Shown: positions 1-6,887 of the stretch, one piece after another
How positions within the stretch are numbered: the stretch's first letter is position 1
Layout: each line of letters opens with the position of its first letter
DNA from: Bisbaumannia pacifica
GTDB taxonomy: Bacteria > Pseudomonadota > Gammaproteobacteria > Pseudomonadales > Halomonadaceae
DNA length: 64,000 nucleotides
Reading direction: 5' to 3'
NCBI RefSeq assembly: GCF_007989625.1
Contig: NZ_BJUK01000015.1
Location: 1 to 64,000 of the forward strand
Translations under genes and position numbers: made by a program
The notes under the pieces: model-generated
Databases searched by the model: none
What the model was told of the DNA's origin: nothing
Seen by the model: only the letters and a program-made list of their open reading frames with translations

Positions 1-1
1 G

Positions 2-301
2 CCGGAAGCCAAGGCCCAGGACGCCAAGCCCGAGGCAAAAGCCGAGACCAAGCCCGAGGTGAAGCAAGAGGCCAAGCCAGAAGCTAAGCCCGAGGCCAAA
101 GCCGAAGCCAAGCCCGAGGTGAAGCAAGAGGCCAAGCCAGAAGCCAAAGCCGAAGCCAAGCCCGAGGCCAAAGCCGAAGCTAAGGACGAAGCCAAGCAAG
201 CGGCCAAGGCCGAGGCCACACCAACTCGTCGCCGCCGCCGTCGGGCGCATAACGATCCCCGCGAGCAACGTCGTCGGGAGCAGACCGAAGACGGCCAGTA
301 A
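2..301 (+). CDS. rne: Ribonuclease E, C-terminal end (partial)
   Basis: Only the last 99 codons are present; the reading frame is open from the window edge to TAA at 299-301. What is visible is a low-complexity Ala/Lys/Glu/Pro tail of PEAK-type repeats followed by an arginine-rich end (RRRRRRAHNDPREQRRREQ). This matches the disordered C-terminal half of RNase E, the scaffold for the RNA degradosome and RNA contacts; the catalytic domain is outside the window. The call rests on this composition and on the convergent murB cluster next door, the same order as around rne in Pseudomonas. A different Lys/Ala-rich protein cannot be excluded from this fragment alone. Confidence 0.72.
   Translation, partial: PEAKAQDAKPEAKAETKPEVKQEAKPEAKPEAKAEAKPEVKQEAKPEAKAEAKPEAKAEAKDEAKQAAKAEATPTRRRRRRAHNDPREQRRREQTEDGQ
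51..205 (+). repeat. Tandem PEAK-encoding repeat inside rne
   Basis: A segment beginning at 51 recurs at 111, giving a 60-base period, with shorter 6-12 base subrepeats coding for EAKPEAK/EAKAEAK units. Long and short units are interleaved, so unit number is expected to vary between strains. Confidence 0.8.
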
Positions 302-306
302 GGCAC

Positions 307-332
307 AGGCCCCGCCTCGTGCGGGGCCTCTT
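307..332 (+). terminator. Intrinsic terminator after rne
   Basis: A perfect 9-bp GC-rich stem, AGGCCCCGC (307-315) and GCGGGGCCT (321-329), with a 5-base loop begins 5 bases after the rne stop. The T-tract is weak (CTT). Confidence 0.7.
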
Positions 333-360
333 GGCTTCTTACCCAAGGCCTGACCAAGGC

Positions 361-406
361 CTAACGACAAAGGCCCGTGGCGATTGCCACGGGCCTTTGT
401 CGTTAG
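361..406. terminator. Bidirectional terminator between convergent rne and murB
   Basis: A perfect 21-bp inverted repeat (361-381 and 386-406) surrounds the 4-base loop GATT. The stem carries an A-run on one arm and a T-run on the other (ACAAAGGCCC / GGGCCTTTGT), so it can terminate transcription from both sides. Confidence 0.85.
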
Positions 407-439
407 GGCACGGTCGTTAGGGCGCGAAAATACCAGGGA

Positions 440-1474
440 TCAGTCGAAGCGCCCCATTAGCCGCGGCTCCCGCTCCAGCTCCACTCCGAAGCGACTCCGC
501 ACCCGCTCGGCGACCCGCTCGGCGAAGGCCAGCAGGCCCCGGGCATCGCCGCCGCCATGGTGGACCAGCACCAGGGCCTGGCGCTCGTGAACGCCGAAGG
601 GCCCCTCTCGCCAGCCCTTGAGGCCGCACTGATCGATCAACCAGCCGGCGGCCAGCTTGACCCGCCCATCGGGCTGGGCGAAGTGCGGCATCGCCGGATG
701 GTCATCGATCAACGCCTCGGCCTGGGCCGCGGATACCAGCGGGTTCTTGAAGAAACTCCCGGCATTGGCCAGCTCGCCGGGGTCGGGCAGCTTCTCGCGG
801 CGAATGGCGCAGACTGCCTCGGCCACGTCCCTAGGGGTGGGCGCCTTGCCGACCCGTTGCCCCAGGTCGCCGTAGTCGAGCCGGGGCCGGGAACGCGTCG
901 AGAGCCGCAAGCGCAGGTGGGTAATCATCACCCGACCGGCCAGTTCGCCCTTGAAGAGGCTATCGCGATAGCCGAAGGCGCACTCTTCGACGCTCAGGGT
1001 CTCGGCGCGACCATCGTCCAGGTGACGCAGCTCCACCGCCTCCAGCACCTCGGCCAACTCGACCCCGTAGGCGCCGATATTCTGGATCGGCGCGGCGCCG
1101 CACTGCCCCGGGATCAGCGCCAGGTTCTCCAGGCCCCAGAGGCCGCGAACGGCCATGGCCATCACCAGGGCGTGCCAGTCATGCCCCGCCGCCACCCGCA
1201 CCTCGACGCTGCCGTCGGCCCTCGGGGTCAGCTCGCAGTCACTGAAGCCGGGCTGCAGCACCAGTCCGTCCTGGTACGGGGCGAGGATCAGGTTGCTGCC
1301 ACCGCCCAGCAGGCTCACCGGCCAGCCCCGCTGCGCCGCCAGGGCCAGGGCCGGCGCCAGATCGGCCTCCCGGGTCAGGCGCATGAAATGCGCCGCCCGG
1401 GCGCTCAGTCCCAGGGTATTCAGGCCGTCGAGGGGATGCTCACCGCGCAACTCGGGATATGAGGCCTCGCTCAC
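440..1474 (-). CDS. murB: UDP-N-acetylenolpyruvoylglucosamine reductase MurB
   Basis: This cytoplasmic FAD enzyme reduces UDP-GlcNAc-enolpyruvate to UDP-MurNAc with NADPH in peptidoglycan precursor synthesis. The 344-residue protein has the FAD-binding LGGGSNLIL near residues 56-64, the GAAPIQNIGAYG stretch near 126-137, and GSFFKNP near 239-245, which carries the serine that protonates the intermediate in the E. coli-type enzyme. Length is normal for type I MurB. The start is GTG at 1474 and overlaps the stop of the upstream phosphatase gene (GTGA), as expected for translational coupling. It is the last gene of the envelope cluster and ends before the bidirectional terminator. Confidence 0.96.
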   Translation of the reverse strand: MSEASYPELRGEHPLDGLNTLGLSARAAHFMRLTREADLAPALALAAQRGWPVSLLGGGSNLILAPYQDGLVLQPGFSDCELTPRADGSVEVRVAAGHDWHALVMAMAVRGLWGLENLALIPGQCGAAPIQNIGAYGVELAEVLEAVELRHLDDGRAETLSVEECAFGYRDSLFKGELAGRVMITHLRLRLSTRSRPRLDYGDLGQRVGKAPTPRDVAEAVCAIRREKLPDPGELANAGSFFKNPLVSAAQAEALIDDHPAMPHFAQPDGRVKLAAGWLIDQCGLKGWREGPFGVHERQALVLVHHGGGDARGLLAFAERVAERVRSRFGVELEREPRLMGRFD

Positions 1475-1947
1475 GGACGCGCCTCCAGGCGACGTTCGAG
1501 CTCCGCCACCAGGCCATCGGCGGCGGCTTCCACCAGGTCGAGGACACGATCGAAGCCCTCGGCGCCGCCATAGTAGGGGTCGGGTACCGCCTGGCCGGGG
1601 CTCCCGGCGAAGTCGAGGAAGAGCCCCAGGTGGGCCCGGCAGTCGGCGGGACGGCGTGCTTCCAGTTCCGCCAGGTTGGCGTGATCCATGGCCAGCAGGT
1701 AATCGAAGGCGTGGAAATCGTCGTCATGCAGCTGACGGGCGCGCAGCGCCGCGAGGTCGTAGCCACGGGTCGCCGCGGCGGCGCGGGTACGCGGATCCGG
1801 TGCCTTGCCGATATGCCAACCGGCAGTGCCGCAGGAGTCCACGTCGACTCGCTCGGCGAGCCCCGCGGCCCCTAGCCGCTGGCGGAAGACACCCTCGGCG
1901 GTGGGCGAGCGGCAGATATTACCCAGACAGACGAAGAGCACCCGCAT
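1471..1947 (-). CDS. Low-molecular-weight protein-tyrosine phosphatase
   Basis: The 158-residue protein starts with the phosphate-binding loop CLGNICRSP (Cys7 nucleophile, Arg13; CX5R) and has the general-acid motif DPYYGG near residues 123-128, so all catalytic residues of the LMW-PTP family are present. It removes phosphate from tyrosine; in Gram-negatives such enzymes often act on exopolysaccharide or LPS tyrosine kinases, but no partner kinase is visible here. The start at 1947 is chosen because the family begins directly at this beta strand and the ATG overlaps the kdsB stop by one base (TGATG). It sits between kdsB and murB, as in Pseudomonas. Confidence 0.92.
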   Translation of the reverse strand: MRVLFVCLGNICRSPTAEGVFRQRLGAAGLAERVDVDSCGTAGWHIGKAPDPRTRAAAATRGYDLAALRARQLHDDDFHAFDYLLAMDHANLAELEARRPADCRAHLGLFLDFAGSPGQAVPDPYYGGAEGFDRVLDLVEAAADGLVAELERRLEARP

Positions 1948-2729
1948 CACGCCTGCCCCCCCTGCCCTGCCACCAGGGCCCGTACCCGCGCCAGGTCCTC
2001 GGCGGTATCGACACCGGCGGGATGGGGCTCCCGGCTCAGGGCCACCAGGATACGCCGGCCATGCTGGAGGGCACGCAGCTGTTCCAGCTGTTCCAGTTGC
2101 TCCAGGGGGGTGGGCCGCCAGTCGCGGTAGTCGCGCAGGAAGCGGGCACGGTAGGCATAGAGGCCGATATGGCGCAGCCAGGCGTCGCTGCTCAGCCGCT
2201 CCGGGCGGGACTCGCGATCCCAAGCCTCCCTATCCCAGGGCAGGGGCGCCCGGGAAAAATAGAGGGCGGCACCGCTCAGGTCCCGCACCACCTTGACCAC
2301 ATTGGGGTTGAAGAGCGTCTCCACGTCATGGATCGGCTCCGCCAGGGTGGCCATGGCCGCCGTATCATCATCCGCCAGGCGCTGGGCCACCTGATCGATC
2401 AACGCCGGCGGCAACAGCGGTTCGTCGCCCTGGACGTTGACCAGGATCGCCTCATCGCCCAGGCCCAGCGCATCGGCCACCTCGGCCAGGCGATCGGTGC
2501 CGGAGGGGTGATCGGCGCGGGTCATCAGCGCCTCGCCGCCGGCCGCCTCGACCGCGTCACGAATGCGCGCGTCGTCGGTGGCCACCACCACCCGGTCGGC
2601 GCCGCTGGCCCGGGCCTGGCGCCAGACCCGCACCACCATGGGCTCGCCGGCGATCTCCAACAGCGGCTTGCCGGGCAGCCGCGAGGAGGCGTAGCGCGCC
2701 GGAATTACCGCGATCACCCCCTGGCTCAT
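1947..2729 (-). CDS. kdsB: 3-deoxy-manno-octulosonate cytidylyltransferase (CMP-Kdo synthetase)
   Basis: KdsB activates Kdo with CTP to give CMP-Kdo for lipid A-core assembly in the cytoplasm. The 260-residue product has the N-terminal nucleotide-binding signature [16 protein letters not shown] (about 8-23), VVVATDD, and [10 protein letters not shown] small in-frame repeat ([10 protein letters not shown]) lies near residues 212-221 and looks like a harmless expansion. The gene overlaps the upstream trm112 gene by 4 bases and the downstream phosphatase by 1 base. Confidence 0.96.
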   Translation of the reverse strand: MSQGVIAVIPARYASSRLPGKPLLEIAGEPMVVRVWRQARASGADRVVVATDDARIRDAVEAAGGEALMTRADHPSGTDRLAEVADALGLGDEAILVNVQGDEPLLPPALIDQVAQRLADDDTAAMATLAEPIHDVETLFNPNVVKVVRDLSGAALYFSRAPLPWDREAWDRESRPERLSSDAWLRHIGLYAYRARFLRDYRDWRPTPLEQLEQLEQLRALQHGRRILVALSREPHPAGVDTAEDLARVRALVAGQGGQA

Positions 2730-2929
2730 GGCGTCGCCCCCGGCCCCTTGCCGAGCTTCTCGTCCACGTCCATGACCCGGGCTTCCTCCTCCAGCATCAC
2801 CGGAATGCCGTCGCGAATCGGGAAGGCCAGGCCATCATAGTGGCACCTGAGCTCGGCGGCCTCGCGGTCGTACTTGAGCTTGCCCTGGCAGAGCGGGCAG
2901 ACCAGCATGGCCAGCAATTCCTTGTCCAT
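2726..2929 (-). CDS. Trm112/YcaR-family small zinc-ribbon-like protein
   Basis: A 67-residue protein beginning [18 protein letters not shown], with [11 protein letters not shown] near residue 42; this is the Trm112p-like family (YcaR in E. coli), which sits between lpxK and kdsB in many gammaproteobacteria. The first CPLC pair is present but the second zinc pair is not (only one later Cys, in ELRCHYDG), as is common in bacterial members. The molecular role is not settled. The start at 2929 follows GGAGAGATAACG, two bases after the lpxK stop; the longer frame upstream overlaps lpxK and was discarded. Confidence 0.9.
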   Translation of the reverse strand: MDKELLAMLVCPLCQGKLKYDREAAELRCHYDGLAFPIRDGIPVMLEEEARVMDVDEKLGKGPGATP

Positions 2930-2931
2930 CG

Positions 2932-3954
2932 TTATCTCTCCCGTGTCGGGACTGGGTTCAGGGTATCGAGCCGCCCGTCGAGCCACTCGATGAAAGTCGT
3001 CTCGGGCCGCGCTTCCACCTCCAGGGCCCAGCAGGCCGGGGAGGCGAAATCGCGGCACTTGACCGCATCCTTGGCGGTCATCACCACCGGGCGATCATCG
3101 CCGAAATCGAGATCGGCGGCCACGAAGCGGTGGTGATCGGCGTAGGGGTGCGGCGTCACCGCCAGGCCCAGGCGTGCCAGGGCAGCGAAGAAGCGCCCCG
3201 GGTTGCCGATCCCCGCCACCCCATGCACCGGCCCGGTGAAGGGCGGCGGACTCAGCGGGCGGGCCTCGCCGTCGGCGACCCGGCGCCAGGCGCTGGGCTC
3301 GAGGGTCATCCGATGGGCTCCCTCCGGGGGCGAGAAGGCCGGCTCGCCGTTGATCAACACCGCATCCACGCTGGCCAACCGCGCCAGGGGCTCCCGCAGG
3401 GGCCCGGCGGGCAGGCAGCGACCATTGCCGAAGCCCCGGGCGCCATCCACCACCACCAGCTCCAGGTCGCGCCCCAGGGCCAGGTGCTGGAGGCCATCGT
3501 CGCTAATCAGGATATCGCAGCCCGCTTCCAGCAGGCATCGGGCGCCCCGGGGGCGATCCGGATCCACCACCAGGGGCACCCCGGCCTGGGCCGCCAGCAT
3601 CGCCGGCTCGTCGCCGCAGGCCGCCACCGGGGTCTCGGCGCTGACCCTCAGCGGGTAGTCGTCGCTACTTCCCCCATACCCCCGGGAGAGGATGCCCGGC
3701 GCATGGCCCCGGGCCTGGAGGTGTTCGGCCAGCCAGGCCACCAGGGGCGACTTGCCGGTGCCGCCGAGGGTCAGGTTACCCACCACGATCACCGGCACCG
3801 GCGCCCGCCAGACCGGCTTCTTGCCCTCGGCATAGGCCGCCGCCCGGCGCCTTACCACCCAGCGGTAGAGCGCCTCCAGGGGACGCAGCGGCGCCAGCCA
3901 AGGCGCGCCGCGATAGGCCGCCGCCAGCCAGCGCTCGCCAAGACCATCACTCAT
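2932..3954 (-). CDS. lpxK: Tetraacyldisaccharide 4'-kinase LpxK
   Basis: LpxK phosphorylates the 4' position of the lipid A disaccharide at the inner face of the cytoplasmic membrane. The 340-residue product has an N-terminal hydrophobic/amphipathic segment, then VVGNLTLGGTGKSPLV with the Walker A loop near residues 64-70, and further LpxK blocks (LSRGYGG, GDEPAMLA, ISDDGLQH, VVVDGARGFGNG, PAGPLREP, MTAKDAVKC). The start at 3954 fits the family length; a further upstream in-frame ATG at 4017 gives an unconvincing extension. It lies 82 bases downstream of msbA, its functional partner in lipid A export. Confidence 0.96.
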   Translation of the reverse strand: MSDGLGERWLAAAYRGAPWLAPLRPLEALYRWVVRRRAAAYAEGKKPVWRAPVPVIVVGNLTLGGTGKSPLVAWLAEHLQARGHAPGILSRGYGGSSDDYPLRVSAETPVAACGDEPAMLAAQAGVPLVVDPDRPRGARCLLEAGCDILISDDGLQHLALGRDLELVVVDGARGFGNGRCLPAGPLREPLARLASVDAVLINGEPAFSPPEGAHRMTLEPSAWRRVADGEARPLSPPPFTGPVHGVAGIGNPGRFFAALARLGLAVTPHPYADHHRFVAADLDFGDDRPVVMTAKDAVKCRDFASPACWALEVEARPETTFIEWLDGRLDTLNPVPTRER

Positions 3955-4036
3955 GCCGGGCGACCTCCTGGCATGGCAGGCCGGGTAAGAGGGCCGCATC
4001 GCCGCGCCGCTTGCCAAGGATCATCGAGTTCGAGAC

Positions 4037-5782
4037 TCATGCCGGGGGCGCCTCCTGGAATTGCAGGCGGTGCAGGGCCGCGTAAGCGCCGTCCCGGGCC
4101 AGCAGCTCGGCGTGGCGTCCCGCCTCGATGATCTCGCCCTGCTCCATCACCAGGATGCGATCGGCGCGCTCGATGGTGGATAGGCGGTGGGCGATCACGA
4201 AGGTGGTGCGCCCCTGGCAGAGGGTCTCCAGGGCACGCTGGATATAGCGCTCCGACTCGCTGTCCAGGGCCGAGGTGGCCTCGTCGAGGATCAGGATGGG
4301 AGCATCCTTGTAGATGGCCCGGGCGATGGCCAGGCGCTGGCGCTGGCCGCCGGAGAGCATCACGCCGTTGTCGCCCACCACGGTGGAATAGCCCTCGGGC
4401 AGGCGCTCGATAAATTCGTGGGCATAGGCGGCGCGGGCCGCCGCCTCCACCGCCGCCGGGTCCGGGCGCTCGTCGCCATAGGCGATGTTCTCGGTGATGC
4501 TGGCGTTGAACAGGGTCACCTGCTGCGAGACCAGGGCGATCTGGCGGCGCAGCGGCTGCAGACGGTAGTCGTCGAGGGGCGTGCCATCGAGCCGAATGCG
4601 GCCGGCGGTCGGCGCGTAGAAGCGCGGCAGCAGGTTGACCAGGGTGGTCTTGCCGCTGCCGGAGCGGCCGACGACGGCGATCATCTCGCCGGGCGCGACC
4701 TCGAGGTCGATGCCCTTGAGCACCTCGGGCAGGTCCTCGCCATAGGCGAAGCGTACCCCCTCGAAGGTCAGGCGTCCCTGCAGCCGGGGCACCTCATGGG
4801 TCCCCTCGTCGGGCTCCGGCATCTCCTCGAGCAGGCCGAAGAGCTCGGCGGAGGCGGCGATGCCCTTCTGGATCTCGCTGTTGATCTCGGTGAGCTGGCG
4901 CACCGGCTTGGCCATCAGCGAGGCGGCGGTGATAAAGGCCACGAACTCGCCGGCGGTCATCTCCTCCATCAGCGCCGGCGCCATGGCTAGCCACACCAGG
5001 CCGGCCAGGGCCAGGGCCACCAGCAGCTGGATCACCGGGGTGCTGACCGCCTTGGTCAGCGCCTCCTTCATGCTCTGCTGGCGGTTATCGTCGCTGGCGG
5101 CGGCGAAACGGCGCCGCTCGTACTCCTCGGCGCCATGGGTGCGCACCACCCGGTAGCCGGCGAGGGCCTCGGAGGCCACATGGGTGACGTCGCCCATGGA
5201 GTGCTGGATACGCCCGGAGAGGCGCCGGAAGCGTTTGCTGGCATAGCTCACCACCCCGGCGATCAGCGGCGTCACGCCGAGGAACACCAGGGTCAGCAGC
5301 CAGTTGGTCCATAGCAGGTAACCGAGCAGGCCGAGGACGAAGAGGCCCTCGCGCAGCAGGATGGTGATGGCGTTGCTGGCCGCCCCGGTGACCTGTTCCA
5401 CATGGTAGGTGACCCGGGAGATCAGGTGACCGCTGGAGTGGGCATCGAAGAAGCGCCCGGGCAGGCGCAGCATATGATCGAACACATTGCAGCGCAGCGC
5501 GTGGACCACGTTGCGGGCCACCTGGCTCATGAAGTAGGTGCCGAGGAAGGTCCCTACCCCGCGGGCGGCGAACATGCCCACCACGAACAGCGGCAGGAAG
5601 AGGCGAAAGGCGGCATCGGGAGTCTGAATGCCGTCGATCAACTGCTTCATCATCTCCGCCAGAGCGGTACTGGAAGCGGCGTAGATCACATAGCCCAGCA
5701 CCGCCAGGAGGAAGGACTTCCAGTGGGGCCTGACATAGCCCAGCAGACGCTTGTAGAGATTCCAGCCCGATTGCTGTGTCAC
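4037..5782 (-). CDS. msbA: Lipid A / phospholipid flippase ABC exporter MsbA
   Basis: A half-transporter of 581 residues, almost the same length as E. coli MsbA. The N-terminal half has six predicted membrane helices. The C-terminal half has Walker A (VVGRSGSGKTT), the Q-loop (LVSQQVTLFN), the ABC signature LSGGQRQRLAIARAI, Walker B (ILILDEATSALD) and the H-loop (VIAHRLSTIE). As a homodimer it flips core-lipid A across the inner membrane. The GTG at 5782 is chosen as the start because AACGGAG lies just upstream and the length then matches the family; an upstream ATG (5902) would run into exbD. Confidence 0.96.
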   Translation of the reverse strand: MTQQSGWNLYKRLLGYVRPHWKSFLLAVLGYVIYAASSTALAEMMKQLIDGIQTPDAAFRLFLPLFVVGMFAARGVGTFLGTYFMSQVARNVVHALRCNVFDHMLRLPGRFFDAHSSGHLISRVTYHVEQVTGAASNAITILLREGLFVLGLLGYLLWTNWLLTLVFLGVTPLIAGVVSYASKRFRRLSGRIQHSMGDVTHVASEALAGYRVVRTHGAEEYERRRFAAASDDNRQQSMKEALTKAVSTPVIQLLVALALAGLVWLAMAPALMEEMTAGEFVAFITAASLMAKPVRQLTEINSEIQKGIAASAELFGLLEEMPEPDEGTHEVPRLQGRLTFEGVRFAYGEDLPEVLKGIDLEVAPGEMIAVVGRSGSGKTTLVNLLPRFYAPTAGRIRLDGTPLDDYRLQPLRRQIALVSQQVTLFNASITENIAYGDERPDPAAVEAAARAAYAHEFIERLPEGYSTVVGDNGVMLSGGQRQRLAIARAIYKDAPILILDEATSALDSESERYIQRALETLCQGRTTFVIAHRLSTIERADRILVMEQGEIIEAGRHAELLARDGAYAALHRLQFQEAPPA

Positions 5783-5792
5783 GGTGACTCCG

Positions 5793-6206
5793 TTACGGCG
5801 TGGTGGCGTCACCCTCGCGGGTGGCGATACGAATGCGTTGAATGCCCAGGCGGCCGGCCAGGTCCAGGGCGGTGACCACGGCGGCGTGGGCGGCGCGGCC
5901 ATCGGCCTCGAGAACCAGCCCGTGTTCCCGGGCCGCCTCGGCCCGCTCGTCCAGGGCGGCCCTCAGGCCCGTGGCCGCCAGGGGCTCCCCGGCCAGGCGA
6001 TACTCGCCCTCGGCGGTGATCACCAGGGTCACCGGCGACGCCTCCAGGGGCGCGGCCTCACGGCTCTGGGGCAGGATCAGCTCCAGGGCCTGGCGGGTCT
6101 CGAAGGTGGTGGAGACCATAAAGAAGATCAACAGCAGGAAGACCACGTCGATCAGCGGGGTCAGGTTGACCTCCACCGCATCGCGCCGCCGCCGGGGAAA
6201 CTTCAT
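5793..6206 (-). CDS. exbD: ExbD/TolR-family biopolymer transport protein
   Basis: A 137-residue protein with a basic N-terminus (MKFPRRRRDAVEVNLTPLIDVVFLLLIFFMVSTTF), one membrane helix containing the essential Asp of the family (PLIDVVF), and a periplasmic domain. With ExbB it forms a proton-driven inner-membrane motor; the usual partners are TonB or, in this genomic position, an envelope function linked to LPS genes. Its start overlaps the exbB stop by 4 bases. No tonB gene is nearby. Confidence 0.92.
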   Translation of the reverse strand: MKFPRRRRDAVEVNLTPLIDVVFLLLIFFMVSTTFETRQALELILPQSREAAPLEASPVTLVITAEGEYRLAGEPLAATGLRAALDERAEAAREHGLVLEADGRAAHAAVVTALDLAGRLGIQRIRIATREGDATTP

Positions 6207-6859
6207 GCCCGGGCCTCCGCCGCCCCACCGCGACGATCATCGAGGCGGACCTCGCCCTGATGATGGGCCAGGTACTCCACCAGCAGCCCCGCCTGCTCCT
6301 CCATGCGCACCGTGATGTCCTCCACCCGGCGCTGGAAGTAGCGATGGAACATCAGTGCCGGGATCGCCACCGTCAGGCCGGCGGCGGTGGTCACCAGGGC
6401 CCGGGAGATGCCCCCGGCCAGGTCGGCGGTGCGCTCCACCCCGTCGGCGGTGACGATCACCGAGAAGACCTCGATCATCCCCACCACGGTGCCCAGCAGG
6501 CCGATCAAGGGAGTGATGGCGGCGATGGTGCCCAGGGGACTGAGGAAGCGCTCCATGTCGTGGATCACCGCGGTGGCCGCCTCCTGAAGGCGGGCGCGGA
6601 CCTGCTCGTGGCCGAGGCGCGCATTGCGCAGCCCCGCCGCCAGGATGCCGCCCAGGGGCGAGTGCCCTTCCAACCAGTAGAGATTGACCTGGCCCTGATC
6701 GATCAGGGTACAGACCTCCTGCCCCAGGCCCAGGGGCGCGATGCGCCCGGCGCGCAGGGTCCAGAGGCGTTCGATGATGATCACCATGGCCACCAGGGAG
6801 CAGCCGAGCAGCGGAATCATCAACCAGCCCCCCGCGATCAGGGCATCGAGCAGTTCCAT
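6203..6859 (-). CDS. exbB: ExbB/TolQ/MotA-family proton channel protein
   Basis: A 218-residue membrane protein with three predicted helices (about 9-30, 105-130, 150-175) and the family blocks SPLGTIAAITPLIGLLGTVVGMIEVF and ALVTTAAGLTVAIPALMFHRYF. It is the channel subunit of an ExbB-ExbD motor. The start at 6859 (MELLDAL) is preferred because GGGAG lies 9 bases upstream; the in-frame ATG at 6868 sits directly on that ribosome site. It lies 28 bases after comEC and is coupled to exbD. Confidence 0.92.
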   Translation of the reverse strand: MELLDALIAGGWLMIPLLGCSLVAMVIIIERLWTLRAGRIAPLGLGQEVCTLIDQGQVNLYWLEGHSPLGGILAAGLRNARLGHEQVRARLQEAATAVIHDMERFLSPLGTIAAITPLIGLLGTVVGMIEVFSVIVTADGVERTADLAGGISRALVTTAAGLTVAIPALMFHRYFQRRVEDITVRMEEQAGLLVEYLAHHQGEVRLDDRRGGAAEARA

Positions 6860-6887
6860 CGAGGGCATCTCCCGTCCGTGCCAAGCG

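Noticed and set aside
2050-2110. Short [10 protein letters not shown] repeat in kdsB as a sign of a frameshift or mobile insertion
   Set aside because: The frame is intact and the enzyme has normal length; it is a simple in-frame expansion.
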